Shown in pieces: positions 1-9,976 of a stretch of DNA of 64,000 nt. The notes beneath the pieces are model-generated. The model had not been told where the DNA came from. It saw nothing but the letters and a program-made list of their open reading frames with translations, and ran no database searches. The DNA is taken from the NCBI GenBank assembly GCA_000775715.1, contig JRWQ01000005.1:118416-182415 (forward strand), given 5' to 3'. The number at the start of each line of letters is the position of its first letter. Position 1 is the first letter of the stretch. This DNA is from Vibrio tubiashii. Its GTDB lineage: Bacteria > Pseudomonadota > Gammaproteobacteria > Enterobacterales > Vibrionaceae. Position numbers and translations under genes: made by a program.

Positions 1-1014
1 GATTAGAGACACGGATTGATTCTCATCGTCAAACTCAGGAATCGTACGAACTTGAGGGTAGGCGTAGCCTGCTTCACCAAGCACACGCTTAACGTTCTCT
101 TCTAGACTCGTTACCGCAGAACCGTTATAGGTTTCACCAGGCTCGAAAGTCACTAGTTGTTCAAACTCTGCTTCTTTATCTAGCAGTTCACCACGGAACT
201 TTACGTCTTTAACCGTGTAAGGTAGGCCTTCATTAAGCCCTAACGTAATGTATACGCCCTTCTTATCTGGCGAGATAGCAACCTGAGTTGAATCGACCTG
301 AAACTTAAGGAAACCACGGTCTAGGTAGTAAGACTTTAGCGCTTCGATATCACCAGCAAGCACCTGCTTTTGGTACTTATCGTCAGATAAGAAGTTCCAC
401 CATGCGACATCAACATTAAGCTCGAACCGACTTAATAGTTCTTCATCGGTATATTGTTCATTACCAATAAAGTTAATCTGCTTAATTTTTGCTGAAACAC
501 CTTCGGTGAAGACAAATTTCAAATCACTGCGGTTACGTGGCAGCGGAGTCACAACCGCTTGTACACCAGCGTTGTACTTACCAACGCTATAGTAGAAGTC
601 TTCTAAACCTTTCTCGATCGTAGAGAGCGTGGTACGGTCCAACGCCTCACCTACTCGGATACCTGATGCATCCAAATTCTGTTGAAGTTGCTCTTCTTTG
701 ATCGCCTTGTTGCCCGAGAAAGAGATGCTAGCGATCGTTGGACGCTCTTTCACTTGAATAACAAGCACATCATTTTCTCGCAGAACTTTAATGTCTTCGA
801 AGTTACCCGTTGCATACAGGGCACGAATCATCTCAGAGACATCTTGGCTACCAACGGTATCACCAATACGTACTGGCATTTTCAATAGCGCCGCACCTAG
901 TGCGACACGTTGTAAGCCTTCTATTTTAATATCTTGAACTACAAAGTTCTCGGCTCCGTTTGCGCTCACGCTAGTCGCTAACAGGGTCGCAAACAGAATA
1001 TTTTTCATCGCCAT
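1..1014 (-). CDS. bamA: Outer membrane protein assembly factor BamA (partial)
   Basis: The N-terminal roughly 338 residues of BamA, the beta-barrel insertase of the outer membrane BAM complex; the 3' part lies beyond the left edge. The protein starts with a signal peptide ([20 protein letters not shown]) followed by POTRA repeats, beginning with the typical [14 protein letters not shown] stretch. An AAGGA Shine-Dalgarno lies 13 bases before the first ATG at 1014; a second in-frame ATG at 1008 is possible. It is downstream of rseP on the same strand, 37 bases away, as in many gammaproteobacteria. The beta-barrel domain is not in the window, so intactness cannot be judged. Confidence 0.96.
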   Translation of the reverse strand, partial: MAMKNILFATLLATSVSANGAENFVVQDIKIEGLQRVALGAALLKMPVRIGDTVGSQDVSEMIRALYATGNFEDIKVLRENDVLVIQVKERPTIASISFSGNKAIKEEQLQQNLDASGIRVGEALDRTTLSTIEKGLEDFYYSVGKYNAGVQAVVTPLPRNRSDLKFVFTEGVSAKIKQINFIGNEQYTDEELLSRFELNVDVAWWNFLSDDKYQKQVLAGDIEALKSYYLDRGFLKFQVDSTQVAISPDKKGVYITLGLNEGLPYTVKDVKFRGELLDKEAEFEQLVTFEPGETYNGSAVTSLEENVKRVLGEAGYAYPQVRTIPEFDDENQSVSLI

Positions 1015-1051
1015 TTTGTTCTAGTTATTCCTTAATTCAACCTTCACTCGA

Positions 1052-2410
1052 TTACAGTCGAGCAAAATCATTGAAAATTGCCACTGCCATAAGAGAGAAA
1101 ATAATTGCACCGCCGATACGGTAACCCATTTCCTGAAACTTTTCTGGAACAGGGCGTCTTATTACAGCCTCAATAGCAAAAAACAATAAATGTCCACCAT
1201 CTAACATAGGTAGTGGGACAAGGTTAATAATCCCTAAGTTCACACTGATTAATGCAAGGAAGCCTAAAAAGTAAACTAAGCCATAGTCGGCTGTTGTACC
1301 GGCTCCTTTTGCGATCGAAATAGGCCCACTTAAATTGTTTAGTCCAACATCACCAACCACCAATTTTTTCAACATGCTAGCGGTTAAGTCGATGACTTGT
1401 CCTGTCTTTTCAAACGCCTTTCCGATTGATTCAAATACACCAAATTGTAGATCGAAGCGATAGTTTTCTGGCCATTCTGCGACTTCAGGTGCGATTCCAG
1501 CAAAACCGACCACCCTATCGTTGGATAACTCACGGCTATCCGGTGTCATCTGCAATGATACCCTTTGACCATCTCGTTCAACTTCAATCGCAAGTGCTTT
1601 GTTTGGACTCGCTTGGATTGCGTCAACAACTTGCTGCCACTCGGTAATGTCTACGCCACTAATTTTGGTCAGCAAGTCCCCCTGCTGTAGACCAGCACGT
1701 TCACCCGCACTACCTTCAGATACGCTAGTTAACCGCGCAATAACTTGAGGGGTATATGGAACAAAACCGAGTGCCGACATAGCAGACTCTTTTTCTGGGT
1801 CAAAGTTCCAATCGGTTAAATCAAAGTACTTAGTCTCTTCAACGCCAATACCGTCGGCCGGAGCGACAGTGAGAGTCAGTTGTCGATCACCAATATGAGA
1901 AATTAACCCCATATTGACCGATTCCCAATCCGCAGTTTTGACGCCTGAAACAGCTTTAAGTTCCATTCCAGACTCCAAACCTGCTTCGGCAGCAATTGAA
2001 TAAGGGGTCACTTGGCCTACCACAGGTTTAACCGCTGGTACACCAATCAAGAACACTAGCCAATAAGCGAAGATAGCAAATAAGAAGTTAAATATAGGAC
2101 CTGCGGCAACAATGGCGGTTCTCTTCCACAATGGCTTACGGTCAAAAGCGTACTCTTGTTCACCTTCGGCCAAATCATCAACTCGACCATCGAGCATTTT
2201 TACGAAACCGCCGAGGGGGATCATTGAAATACTATATTCGGTACCGTCCTTGCCAACCTTACTCCAGATAGATTTACCAAAACCTATCGAGAATTTTTCA
2301 ACTCGAACACCACATCGGCGCGCCACCCAAAAGTGGCCGAACTCGTGCACTGCGACTAAGATGCCCAGCGCGACGATGAAAGAAACAAAGTTCCAGATGA
2401 TACCCGTCAT
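1052..2410 (-). CDS. rseP: Site-2 intramembrane zinc metalloprotease RseP
   Basis: Cleaves the anti-sigma factor RseA within the inner membrane after DegS, releasing sigma-E; it also clears signal-peptide remnants. The zinc motif HEFGH is at residues 22-26 in the first membrane helix, two PDZ-like regions fill the middle (around 115-310), and the C-terminal LPMLDGGH motif supplies the third zinc ligand near residue 400. Length 452 matches the family. The start overlaps the dxr stop by four bases (ATGA), suggesting translational coupling, and bamA follows, so the envelope-stress protease and the barrel assembly factor are co-transcribed. Confidence 0.97.
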   Translation of the reverse strand: MTGIIWNFVSFIVALGILVAVHEFGHFWVARRCGVRVEKFSIGFGKSIWSKVGKDGTEYSISMIPLGGFVKMLDGRVDDLAEGEQEYAFDRKPLWKRTAIVAAGPIFNFLFAIFAYWLVFLIGVPAVKPVVGQVTPYSIAAEAGLESGMELKAVSGVKTADWESVNMGLISHIGDRQLTLTVAPADGIGVEETKYFDLTDWNFDPEKESAMSALGFVPYTPQVIARLTSVSEGSAGERAGLQQGDLLTKISGVDITEWQQVVDAIQASPNKALAIEVERDGQRVSLQMTPDSRELSNDRVVGFAGIAPEVAEWPENYRFDLQFGVFESIGKAFEKTGQVIDLTASMLKKLVVGDVGLNNLSGPISIAKGAGTTADYGLVYFLGFLALISVNLGIINLVPLPMLDGGHLLFFAIEAVIRRPVPEKFQEMGYRIGGAIIFSLMAVAIFNDFARL

Positions 2411-3615
2411 AGCTTACGCTCACTTATGGTACTGACTGCTAATTCCCTCGCCATTCTATCTAGCTCTAGAATGGTTTCCAAGTCACGGCAATGTGACTGG
2501 TTAACTGACGCACTAAGTTTGCTCACCACTTGCTCATTAACCACAGCAATATCGGTGAATTTAAGCTGACGGTTTAAAAACGCTTCGACGGCGACTTCGT
2601 TAGCCGCATTCAGTAGTGTCGTTGCATGTTGACCTTCATAACAGGCATCGATAGCTAGCTTAAGACACGGGTAGCGAGCGTAATCCGGATCGAGGAAAGT
2701 CAACTCTCCGACTTTAGTAAAATCAAGCGGTGCTACACCTGCATCAACACGTTCAGGATAAGAGAGAGTCAATGCAATCGGAGTAGCCATATCTGGCTCT
2801 CCCATCTGTGCAAGCACTGAACCATCGCGATACTGAACCATTGAGTGAATCACTGATTGAGGATGAATCAGAACCTTTAGCTGCTCTCGAGCGGTGTTAA
2901 ACAGCCACTTAGCCTCAATGTATTCCAAACCTTTGTTCATCATGGTCGCTGAGTCAACGGAAATCTTAGGCCCCATTGACCAGTTAGGATGGGCGATTGC
3001 CTGTTCTGGCGTGACACTTGCCAGTGAATCTATCTCACTGTAACGGAAAGGCCCGCCAGAACCGGTAAGCAAGATATGAGAGATACCATGCTGGTTTAAA
3101 TCGCAGCGGCCAAGGTTGGTTTGGATATCATTAGGTAGACATTGGAAGATAGCATTGTGCTCACTGTCGACAGGAAGCAGTTCAGCACCGTACTGTTCAA
3201 CTGCATCGATAAACAGCTGACCAGACATCACCAGCGCTTCTTTATTCGCCAATAGCACGCGCTTACCTGCTTTCACCGCTGCCATTGTCGGAAGTAGGCC
3301 CGCAGCGCCAACGATAGCAGCCATGACTGTATCGACTTCGCTTGAAGAAGAGACTTCGCACATCGCCTCTACACCAAAGCGCACTTCAGTGTTGATCTTT
3401 AGCTCTGTTAGCTGGGAATGCAACTGCTTCGCCGCTCGCTCATTCGCCATCACTGCGTATTGAGGTTGCCACTTTACACACAGCTCACGCATCTTATCGA
3501 CGTTCTGCCCAGCGGCCAGTGCCACGATATTAAACTTATCGGGATTTTGCTCGATTACTTTTAGGGTGCTTGCTCCAATAGAGCCCGTTGCACCAAGGAT
3601 CGTCAACTTACGCAT
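2407..3615 (-). CDS. dxr: 1-deoxy-D-xylulose 5-phosphate reductoisomerase
   Basis: Second step of the MEP isoprenoid pathway: NADPH-dependent conversion of DXP to 2-C-methyl-D-erythritol 4-phosphate in the cytosol. The N-terminal NADPH loop [10 protein letters not shown] (residues 8-17), [13 protein letters not shown], the substrate and metal region [11 protein letters not shown] and the TGSGGPF loop are all present; 402 residues is the usual length. It lies between cdsA and rseP in an operon that also contains uppS, so isoprenoid precursor and undecaprenyl carrier synthesis are made from one transcript. Confidence 0.97.
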   Translation of the reverse strand: MRKLTILGATGSIGASTLKVIEQNPDKFNIVALAAGQNVDKMRELCVKWQPQYAVMANERAAKQLHSQLTELKINTEVRFGVEAMCEVSSSSEVDTVMAAIVGAAGLLPTMAAVKAGKRVLLANKEALVMSGQLFIDAVEQYGAELLPVDSEHNAIFQCLPNDIQTNLGRCDLNQHGISHILLTGSGGPFRYSEIDSLASVTPEQAIAHPNWSMGPKISVDSATMMNKGLEYIEAKWLFNTAREQLKVLIHPQSVIHSMVQYRDGSVLAQMGEPDMATPIALTLSYPERVDAGVAPLDFTKVGELTFLDPDYARYPCLKLAIDACYEGQHATTLLNAANEVAVEAFLNRQLKFTDIAVVNEQVVSKLSASVNQSHCRDLETILELDRMARELAVSTISERKL

Positions 3616-3657
3616 AGCAAGGAACCAATCAGTGAAAGAGGCAAACCTAAGCTTGCC

Positions 3658-4500
3658 TTAAAATACGAAGTATAGGAATGCAAATACTGGAAACGCAGCA
3701 GTTAGGCTATCAATACGGTCCAGTACGCCACCATGCCCAGGGATAATGTTGCTGCTATCTTTGATGCCTGCAACGCGCTTGAACATACTCTCAACGAGGT
3801 CGCCCAATACCGAAATCACTACAGTCACAAGAGTAATTGCGACCATAACAAACGGGCTTGTGAATTGGATATCGAACCAGGTTGCAGTGCCCCATCCAAC
3901 CAAAATCGCAGTAATGATGCCACCAACTAAACCTTCGATGGTTTTATTTGGGCTAACATGAGGAGCCATTTTATGCTTACCCATGCTTTTACCAGCAAAG
4001 TATGCCCCACTATCGGCAGCCCAAACAATAAAGCACACATACAGTACTAGTTTTGAGCCATGGTATGGGTCAATGTCGATACCTTCGGCACGCAGTAGCA
4101 CCACACTCCAGAAAAACGGCAGTAGCGTTAAAATACCAAAGGCATGGCGTAAAAGGTTAGATCCTTTCCATAGGGATGAAGAGTTTGGATAAGTAATAGC
4201 AAGAAGGCTCGCAGCCAACCACCACACACAGCCAATTGCTAAAATGCCATAATGGGAATCAGTAATTAGATTTAGGCTCAACACATCTGATGGAACAAAC
4301 CATAGTGTTGCTGCACTGACTAGAACAGTAGGAATAAGTGCAACAGCACGTGAAGGAGCGTCAACAAACTGTGTCCACTCCCAGAAACCAATTAACGTCA
4401 CCGCGGCAAGGGCGACCATAAACATAGATAGAGAAAGTTTGAATATACCCAAAATCACCAAAGGCGCTAGGATGAGTGCAGTAATAATTCTTTGTTTCAA
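3658..4500 (-). CDS. cdsA: Phosphatidate cytidylyltransferase
   Basis: Inner-membrane enzyme that makes CDP-diacylglycerol from phosphatidic acid and CTP, the branch-point of phospholipid synthesis. Several hydrophobic helices are visible and the C-terminal signature runs SVLGDLVESMFKR followed by KDSSNIIPGHGGVLDRIDS, which is the CDS-family motif with its catalytic Asp residues. 280 residues, in the family range. It follows uppS by 11 bases and precedes dxr by 42. Confidence 0.96.
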   Translation of the reverse strand: MKQRIITALILAPLVILGIFKLSLSMFMVALAAVTLIGFWEWTQFVDAPSRAVALIPTVLVSAATLWFVPSDVLSLNLITDSHYGILAIGCVWWLAASLLAITYPNSSSLWKGSNLLRHAFGILTLLPFFWSVVLLRAEGIDIDPYHGSKLVLYVCFIVWAADSGAYFAGKSMGKHKMAPHVSPNKTIEGLVGGIITAILVGWGTATWFDIQFTSPFVMVAITLVTVVISVLGDLVESMFKRVAGIKDSSNIIPGHGGVLDRIDSLTAAFPVFAFLYFVF

Positions 4501-4511
4501 ACTTTGATCCT

Positions 4512-5267
4512 TTATTCGCTTTCCATCAGAGCTTTTACTTGCTCACCCGTACAACCAAAACGGCGCTCACGGTTTACAAACCAAGTTACCGCCTCAATTA
4601 AGCTATTTTCATCGAACTCTGGCCAGTAAATCGGGGTAAAATAGAGTTCCGCATAAGCCATCTGCCAGAGCATAAAGTTACTAATACGACATTCGCCACT
4701 GGTGCGAATCATCAAATCGACTTCAGGTAAATCTGCCATGGTGAGATGCTGTGTGATTAGCTCTTCACTAATCTCCTCAGAACTTAGCTCGCCTTGGGCA
4801 ACCTTAGCTGAAATCGCTTTTGTCGCCTGCATAATATCCCACTTGCCGCCATAGTTAGCTGCAATATTGATCACCATACCTGTATTGCCTTCAGTCAAAG
4901 CTTCGGCTTGGGCGATCTTCTTTTGCAGACGCTCGTTAAAACGTGACTTGTCGCCAATAACACGCAAGCGTAAATTGTTCTTATGCAGCTTTTTGACTTC
5001 CGTCGAAAGAACCGTAATAAACAGCTCCATCAGCACACCCACCTCCTCTTCAGGACGTCTCCAATTTTCGCTACTAAACGCAAACAAGGTAATCGCTTTA
5101 ACACCCAATTTAGCCGAGGTAGAGATAGTTTTACGAACGGCCGCAACACCATTCTTGTGACCAAAGACCCGCGGTTTGCCTTGAGCCTTAGCCCAGCGAC
5201 CGTTGCCATCCATAATGATTGCGATATGTTTCGGAAGTAAATCAGGAGAGAGTTGTGAGTTTTGCAT
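4512..5267 (-). CDS. uppS: Undecaprenyl diphosphate synthase (cis-prenyltransferase)
   Basis: Adds isopentenyl units to farnesyl diphosphate to give the C55 carrier lipid used for peptidoglycan and O-antigen. The diagnostic MDGNGRWA motif with catalytic Asp20, the [11 protein letters not shown] motif and the C-terminal DLMIRTSGE and WPEFDE motifs are all intact. 251 residues, normal. A strong terminator lies just upstream (after frr), so uppS probably opens its own transcription unit with cdsA, dxr, rseP and bamA. Confidence 0.97.
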   Translation of the reverse strand: MQNSQLSPDLLPKHIAIIMDGNGRWAKAQGKPRVFGHKNGVAAVRKTISTSAKLGVKAITLFAFSSENWRRPEEEVGVLMELFITVLSTEVKKLHKNNLRLRVIGDKSRFNERLQKKIAQAEALTEGNTGMVINIAANYGGKWDIMQATKAISAKVAQGELSSEEISEELITQHLTMADLPEVDLMIRTSGECRISNFMLWQMAYAELYFTPIYWPEFDENSLIEAVTWFVNRERRFGCTGEQVKALMESE

Positions 5268-5308
5268 AAGACGTTGATGAATGATCAGCAGGGGACAGAG
5301 AGTAGCAT

Positions 5309-5337
5309 AAAAAAGCGCTGTACTGCGAGTACAGCGC
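5309..5337 (-). terminator. Rho-independent terminator after frr
   Basis: Ten-base perfect stem GCGCTGTACT / AGTACAGCGC with a three-base loop, followed on the minus strand by six T. It lies 27 bases after the frr stop and separates the rpsB-to-frr block from uppS. Confidence 0.9.
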
Positions 5338-5363
5338 CTCTTATAGAGAAAGTTTGTGGAGAA

Positions 5364-5921
5364 TTAGACTTCCATCAACTCTTTTTCTTTTGCAGCTAGC
5401 ACTTCGTCTACTTGTTTAACAGCAGCGTCAGTGATTTTCTGAATCTCATCTTGACCTTTACGATCTTCATCTTCAGAAATTTCTTTGTCTTTTAGTAGCG
5501 CTTTTAGCTCGCCGTTCGCATCACGACGGATGTTACGGATAGCAACACGGCCACCTTCAGCTTCACCACGAACGATCTTAACTAGGTCTTTACGACGCTC
5601 TTCTGTTAGCGGTGGAAGTGGAACGCGAATGATAGTACCTGCAGACATAGGGTTTAGGCCTAGGTCAGACATCATGATCGCTTTTTCAACTTTAGGCGTT
5701 AGTTCTTTATCAAATACTGTGATTGCGAGAGTACGCGCATCTTCCGCTACAACGTTAGCGACTTGATTAAGAGGTGTTGGTGCACCGTAGTATTCAACGT
5801 TGATACCCGAAAGTAGGCTTGGGTGTGCACGGCCTGTGCGAACTTTAGAAAGGTTGTTTTTTAGAGCTTCAACGCTCTTGTCCATGCGCTGTTGAGCGTC
5901 TTGTTTGATTTCGTTAATCAC
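5364..5921 (-). CDS. frr: Ribosome recycling factor
   Basis: RRF splits post-termination ribosomes together with EF-G. The 185-residue protein has the family N-terminus ([20 protein letters not shown]), the hinge region and the C-terminal helix with VKIVRGEAE and RNIRRDAN. It is 100 bases downstream of pyrH; that gap holds a GC-rich hairpin without a T-tract (5987-6012), so the two genes may share a transcript. A terminator follows directly. Confidence 0.97.
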   Translation of the reverse strand: MINEIKQDAQQRMDKSVEALKNNLSKVRTGRAHPSLLSGINVEYYGAPTPLNQVANVVAEDARTLAITVFDKELTPKVEKAIMMSDLGLNPMSAGTIIRVPLPPLTEERRKDLVKIVRGEAEGGRVAIRNIRRDANGELKALLKDKEISEDEDRKGQDEIQKITDAAVKQVDEVLAAKEKELMEV

Positions 5922-6021
5922 AATATCACCTTAATGTGTAATTCTTTCTAAAAGAAAGCTTAATCTGGCGTATTCAAAAGGCAATACCACAGCACCATTT
6001 TTGATGCTGTGGCGATAAGAA

Positions 6022-6753
6022 TTACTCAGCGTCGCTGATTAGTGTGCCTTCTGCTTCACCCATTACCACGCGACGTAGTGCGCCTGGCTTATTCATATTG
6101 AATACACGGATTGGCATTTTGTGGTCACGAGCCAATGTAAATGCTGCCAAATCCATCACTTTCAGCTCTTTATCAAGAACCGCGTTGAATGAAAGCTTAT
6201 CATACAGCTCTGCGTCTGGGTTTGCTACTGGGTCAGCACTAAATACACCATCTACTTTTGTCGCTTTTAGAACTACGTCAGCTTCAATCTCAATACCGCG
6301 CAAACATGCAGCAGAATCCGTCGTAAAGAATGGGTTACCTGTACCTGCCGAGAAAATAACTACGCGACCTTGGCGTAGTTCTCGAATAGCGTCAGCCCAG
6401 TTGTAGTCGTCACACACACCTTTTAGTGGGATAGCTGACATAACGCGAGCATTAACGTATGCACGGTGCAGTGCATCACGCATAGCAAGACCGTTCATAA
6501 CGGTTGCTAACATACCCATGTGGTCACCCACTACGCGGTTCATTCCTGCTTCAGCTAGGCCAGCGCCACGGAACAAGTTACCGCCACCGATAACCACACC
6601 GACTTGAACACCAAGTTCAACCAACTCTTTTACTTCTTGAGCCATACGGTCCAGGATGGCTGGATCAATGCCAAAACCTTCTTCGCCTTGAAGTGCTTCA
6701 CCACTCAGTTTTAACAGAATACGTTGATATGCTGGTTTAGGGTTCGTAGTCAT
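6022..6753 (-). CDS. pyrH: Uridylate kinase (UMP kinase)
   Basis: Phosphorylates UMP to UDP; hexameric bacterial enzyme of the amino-acid kinase fold, regulated by GTP and UTP in the family. Visible motifs are [13 protein letters not shown] at the N-terminus, [28 protein letters not shown] and the C-terminal [11 protein letters not shown]. 243 residues, normal. It lies downstream of tsf, separated by a terminator-like hairpin at 6885-6913. Confidence 0.97.
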   Translation of the reverse strand: MTTNPKPAYQRILLKLSGEALQGEEGFGIDPAILDRMAQEVKELVELGVQVGVVIGGGNLFRGAGLAEAGMNRVVGDHMGMLATVMNGLAMRDALHRAYVNARVMSAIPLKGVCDDYNWADAIRELRQGRVVIFSAGTGNPFFTTDSAACLRGIEIEADVVLKATKVDGVFSADPVANPDAELYDKLSFNAVLDKELKVMDLAAFTLARDHKMPIRVFNMNKPGALRRVVMGEAEGTLISDAE

Positions 6754-6884
6754 GGAGTTTACCTTCCAAAAGAGAGTTGTTGATTAACAGTCATGGATAG
6801 AGGGGAGAGAGCCTAGTTGAAAGATCCTAGCATCTAGTCACTTTCACCCCTATTCATCACGGCTAAAGATAGTACCTTTAATCG

Positions 6885-6913
6885 TAAAAAGACCGCAGCC
6901 TTGGCTACGGTCT
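6885..6913 (-). terminator. Terminator after tsf
   Basis: GACCGTAGCC / GGCTGCGGTC stem with one G-T pair and a two-base turn, followed on the minus strand by TTTTTA. It lies 24 bases past the tsf stop and likely ends most rpsB-tsf transcripts before pyrH. Confidence 0.85.
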
Positions 6914-6937
6914 AAAAAGTATGCAAAACTCTAAGGA

Positions 6938-7780
6938 TTAACCTTTTTGAGCTGCAGCAACTTCTTCAGCGAAGCTCATTTCTTCTGCTTTCTCGATACC
7001 TTCACCCACTTCTAGGCGAACGAATGTAGCAACAGAAGCGCCTTTCTCTTTCAGCATTTCGCCAACAGACTTCTTAGGCTCCATGATGAACGCTTGACCA
7101 GTTAGAGAGATTTCGCCAGTGAATTTCTTCATGCGGCCAACAACCATCTTCTCTGCGATCTCAGCAGGCTTGCCTTCGTTCATAGCGATTTCAACTTGAA
7201 CTTCTTTCTCTTTAGCAACTACGTCAGCTGGTACGTCTTCTGGGTTAACGTACTCTGGCTTAGAAGCAGCAACGTGCATTGCAACGTGCTTAAGAGTTTC
7301 AGCATCGCCTTCACCAGCAACAACTACACCGATTTTCTCACCGTGACGGTAAGAAGCGATAGCAGTACCTTCAACGTACTGAACGCGACGGATGTTGATG
7401 TTTTCACCGATCTTAGCAACTAGAGCAACACGCTCTTCTTCGAACTTAGCTACTAGCTCTTCAACAGAAGCTTTAGATGCTAGAGCGTCAGCTGCAACTT
7501 TTTCTGCGAATGCAGTGAAGTTACCGTCTTTAGCAACGAAGTCAGTTTGGCAGTTAACTTCAAGAAGAGCAGCAATGCCGTTTTCTTCTTTAATGATGAT
7601 TGCGCCTTCAGCCGCTACGTTACCTGCTTTCTTAGCAGCTTTAGCAGCACCTGATTTACGCATGTTTTCGATTGCTAGTTCGATGTCAGCGTTTGCTTCA
7701 ACAAGCGCTTTTTTACATTCCATCATACCTGCGCCAGTACGTTCGCGCAGTTCTTTAACTAGAGCAGCAGTAACAGCCAT
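6938..7780 (-). CDS. tsf: Elongation factor Ts
   Basis: Guanine nucleotide exchange factor for EF-Tu. The N-terminal domain ([26 protein letters not shown]) and the core TDFVAKD motif at about residue 80 that inserts near the EF-Tu nucleotide site are intact. 280 residues, as usual. Codon use is strongly biased, as in highly expressed genes. It is second in the rpsB-tsf operon, after an intercistronic hairpin. Confidence 0.98.
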   Translation of the reverse strand: MAVTAALVKELRERTGAGMMECKKALVEANADIELAIENMRKSGAAKAAKKAGNVAAEGAIIIKEENGIAALLEVNCQTDFVAKDGNFTAFAEKVAADALASKASVEELVAKFEEERVALVAKIGENINIRRVQYVEGTAIASYRHGEKIGVVVAGEGDAETLKHVAMHVAASKPEYVNPEDVPADVVAKEKEVQVEIAMNEGKPAEIAEKMVVGRMKKFTGEISLTGQAFIMEPKKSVGEMLKEKGASVATFVRLEVGEGIEKAEEMSFAEEVAAAQKG

Positions 7781-7811
7781 TCTCTATTCCTCAGTTGATT
7801 CTGGATTTGGT

Positions 7812-7842
7812 AAAAAACAGGGGCCTACATTTTCGGCCCCTG
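7812..7842 (-). terminator. Intercistronic terminator/attenuator rpsB-tsf
   Basis: Stem CAGGGGCC / GGCCCCTG with a nine-base loop and six T on the minus strand, in the 131-base gap between rpsB and tsf. A similar attenuator is known between these genes in enterobacteria, where it sets the S2 to EF-Ts ratio; that function is inferred here. Confidence 0.85.
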
Positions 7843-7911
7843 CTGATAACTATAACTCAGTTTATGCTACAACCAGGTTGCACATAATCTAAGTGTGACT
7901 CGGAGCCGCTA

Positions 7912-8640
7912 TTATTCAGCTTCTACGAAACCATCTTTTTCAGCAGCTGCAGCTACGTCTTTGTTACGACCTTCAGTTACTGAAGTTGCAACAGCGTTTA
8001 GGTAAAGCTGTACTGCACGGATCGCATCGTCGTTACCTGGGATGATGTAGTCAACGCCATCTGGGTTAGAGTTAGTATCTACCACAGCGTAAACTGGAAT
8101 ACCTAGGTTGTTTGCTTCTTTAATCGCAATGTGCTCGTGATCTGCGTCGATTACGAATAGAGCGTCTGGTAGGCCGCCCATGTCTTTGATACCACCAAGA
8201 GATTTCTCTAGCTTCTCCATTTCACGAGTACGCATTAGAGCTTCTTTCTTAGTTAGTTTGTCAAAAGTACCGTCTTGAGCTTGAGCTTCAAGATCTTTTA
8301 GACGCTTGATAGACTGACGAACAGTTTTGTAGTTAGTAAGCATGCCGCCTAACCAGCGGTTGTTTACGTAGAACTGGTTGCTTGCGATTGCAGCTTCTTT
8401 AACAGCTTCAGATGCAGCGCGCTTAGTACCTACGAATAGAACCTTACCTTTTTTCTCACCAACTTTAGCTAGTTCAGCTAGAGCGTCGTTGAACATTGGT
8501 ACAGTTTTTTCTAGGTTGATGATATGAACCTTGTTACGAGCACCAAAGATGAATGGCTTCATTTTTGGGTTCCAGTAACGAGTCTGGTGACCGAAGTGAA
8601 CACCAGCTTTTAGCATATCGCGCATTGATACAGTTGCCAT
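7912..8640 (-). CDS. rpsB: 30S ribosomal protein S2
   Basis: Primary small-subunit protein S2, 242 residues. The start is placed at the ATG at 8640, giving [20 protein letters not shown], because this is the conserved family N-terminus and an AGAGGA Shine-Dalgarno sits just upstream; the longer open frame to 8673 runs into the leader hairpin. Motifs include [14 protein letters not shown] and [13 protein letters not shown]. Transcribed with tsf from the promoter near 8820, and probably autoregulated by S2 through the leader. Confidence 0.98.
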   Translation of the reverse strand: MATVSMRDMLKAGVHFGHQTRYWNPKMKPFIFGARNKVHIINLEKTVPMFNDALAELAKVGEKKGKVLFVGTKRAASEAVKEAAIASNQFYVNNRWLGGMLTNYKTVRQSIKRLKDLEAQAQDGTFDKLTKKEALMRTREMEKLEKSLGGIKDMGGLPDALFVIDADHEHIAIKEANNLGIPVYAVVDTNSNPDGVDYIIPGNDDAIRAVQLYLNAVATSVTEGRNKDVAAAAEKDGFVEAE

Positions 8641-8720
8641 TTTAAAATCCTCTATGGGGTTAGGCCTCCACATCCCCCATAACTCCGACTAGGCTTCTGC
8701 CCAGCACCCCGGAATATGTG
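8641..8720 (-). promoter_or_regulatory. S2 (rpsB) mRNA leader, putative autoregulatory element
   Basis: The leader directly before rpsB is GC-rich and structured: ATGGGG at 8675-8680 can pair with CCCCAT at 8654-8659 on the minus strand, just before the Shine-Dalgarno. In E. coli and other gammaproteobacteria S2 represses rpsB-tsf through a conserved leader at this position; assignment here is by location and shape, not by a covariance search. Confidence 0.6.
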
Positions 8721-8810
8721 ACGGAATGTGTGTGATTTAAAGATATAAGTAAATTGGAAGTAATATGATTCGCCAGTTAAGAATCTTAACCAGAGAGAAC
8801 AGACCACGTT

Positions 8811-8845
8811 CCGGCGCGCTTTATACCATATTCTCACCCTATCTG
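8811..8845 (-). promoter_or_regulatory. rpsB promoter with extended -10 and GC-rich discriminator
   Basis: On the minus strand TGGTATAAA (8820-8828) gives an extended -10 (TG-N-TATAAA), followed at once by GCGCGCC, the GC-rich discriminator typical of stringently controlled ribosomal promoters. The -35 is weak, as expected with an extended -10. The inferred leader is about 165 bases. Confidence 0.7.
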
Positions 8846-8911
8846 GCTAGTAAAAAAACGCTCTAGTCCGGTTTTCAGTCGCCCTTTATCGAATTGCTCA
8901 CGTCTTCTATG

Positions 8912-8930
8912 ATGAAGAATAATTCTCATT
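8912..8930. promoter_or_regulatory. Fur-like operator between rpsB and map
   Basis: Read on the minus strand AATGAGAATTATTCTTCAT closely follows the Fur box pattern (GAGAATNATTCTC core). It overlaps the predicted map -35 and lies upstream of the rpsB promoter. Sequence match only. Confidence 0.4.
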
Positions 8931-8951
8931 AGGCGACGTTCCTGATAGAAT
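8923..8951 (+). promoter_or_regulatory. Predicted map promoter
   Basis: TTCTCA (8923-8928), 17-base spacer, TAGAAT (8946-8951). The leader to the map ATG would be about 40 bases. The -35 is inside the Fur-like box. Confidence 0.5.
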
Positions 8952-8998
8952 GCGGCCAAACGCACCTAAGTGTGCAGTAGAGTTAAGTAGAGAAAGCG

Positions 8999-9877
8999 AT
9001 GTCAATCAAGATTAAAACAGCTGAAGAAATCGAACGTATGCGACTAGCGGGCGCGTTGGCCGCTGAGATCCTAGAGATGATCGAGCCTCATATTAAAGAA
9101 GGCGTAACGACAGAAGAGCTCAACCAAATCTGTCACGATTACGGGATTGAAAAAGGCGCGTACTCTGCGCCACTTGATTATCATGGCTTCACTAAGTCAA
9201 TTTGTACATCTATCAACCACATTGTCTGCCACGGTATCCCTGCCTCTAAAGATGAGATTGGTAGCAACGGCCAAGCAAAGCCTGCCGTGCTTAAAAATGG
9301 CGACATAATCAACGTCGATATTACCGTTATCATCCCGAATGATGCAGACGCCGATCTTAGCGTTCGTCCACAAGGCTACCATGGTGACACCTCTAAGATG
9401 TTCTTAGTTGGTGATGTCTCGCCAGCAAACAAACGCCTATGTATGGTGACTCAAGAAGCCCTATACGTGGGTATGCGCCAAGTAAAACCTGGTGCAACTG
9501 TCGGTGATATCGGCACTGCAATCGAAAAGTACATCAAAGAGAACAACAAAAAGAACCCGCGTAACAAGTTCTCTATCGTCAAAGATTTCTGTGGTCATGG
9601 CATCGGTAACGAGTTCCATGAAGAACCACAAATCGTTCACTACAAGAACAAAGACCGTCGCGTCCTTAAAGAAGGTATGTGCTTCACTATCGAGCCAATG
9701 ATCAACGCTGGTAAGTTTGGTGTAACAGTTGACGCTGAAGATGATTGGACAGTCTACACAGGCGACGGCAAAAACTCAGCCCAGTATGAGCACACGATTC
9801 TAGTGACAAAAACAGGCTGTGAAGTGCTAACGCTTCGAAGCGACGACACCATCCCAAGAATGATGAACAACGCTTAA
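8999..9877 (+). CDS. map: Methionine aminopeptidase type I
   Basis: Removes the N-terminal Met from nascent proteins; dinuclear metal enzyme. The ligands are visible: Asp107 (INVD), Asp130 (HGDTSKMF), His in CGHGIG, Glu in TIEPM and Glu in QYEHTI. At 292 residues it is about 28 longer than the E. coli enzyme (264): two extra loops stand out, at residues 83-97 and 112-125, both flanking the first metal Asp. Divergent from rpsB; a terminator follows the stop. Confidence 0.97.
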   Translation: MSIKIKTAEEIERMRLAGALAAEILEMIEPHIKEGVTTEELNQICHDYGIEKGAYSAPLDYHGFTKSICTSINHIVCHGIPASKDEIGSNGQAKPAVLKNGDIINVDITVIIPNDADADLSVRPQGYHGDTSKMFLVGDVSPANKRLCMVTQEALYVGMRQVKPGATVGDIGTAIEKYIKENNKKNPRNKFSIVKDFCGHGIGNEFHEEPQIVHYKNKDRRVLKEGMCFTIEPMINAGKFGVTVDAEDDWTVYTGDGKNSAQYEHTILVTKTGCEVLTLRSDDTIPRMMNNA

Positions 9878-9888
9878 CCCCTCTTCAA

Positions 9889-9919
9889 ATATCCCCGCAG
9901 ACGCGGGGATATTTTTTTA
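9889..9919 (+). terminator. Rho-independent terminator after map
   Basis: ATATCCCCGC / GCGGGGATAT stem, four-base loop, then a run of T. Located 11 bases after the map stop, so glnD is probably transcribed separately. Confidence 0.92.
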
Positions 9920-9976
9920 TTGAACTCATTTTGCTAGATTAGTGCTTATTAGGACTATTTTGCATGGATTCGCTGT

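Noticed and set aside
5987..6012. Hairpin CCACAGCA/TGCTGTGG between pyrH and frr as a terminator
   Set aside because: No T-run follows on the minus strand, so it is not a convincing terminator.
8652..8837. 61-codon minus-strand frame upstream of rpsB
   Set aside because: It covers the rpsB promoter and the structured S2 leader; the frame is explained by those elements.
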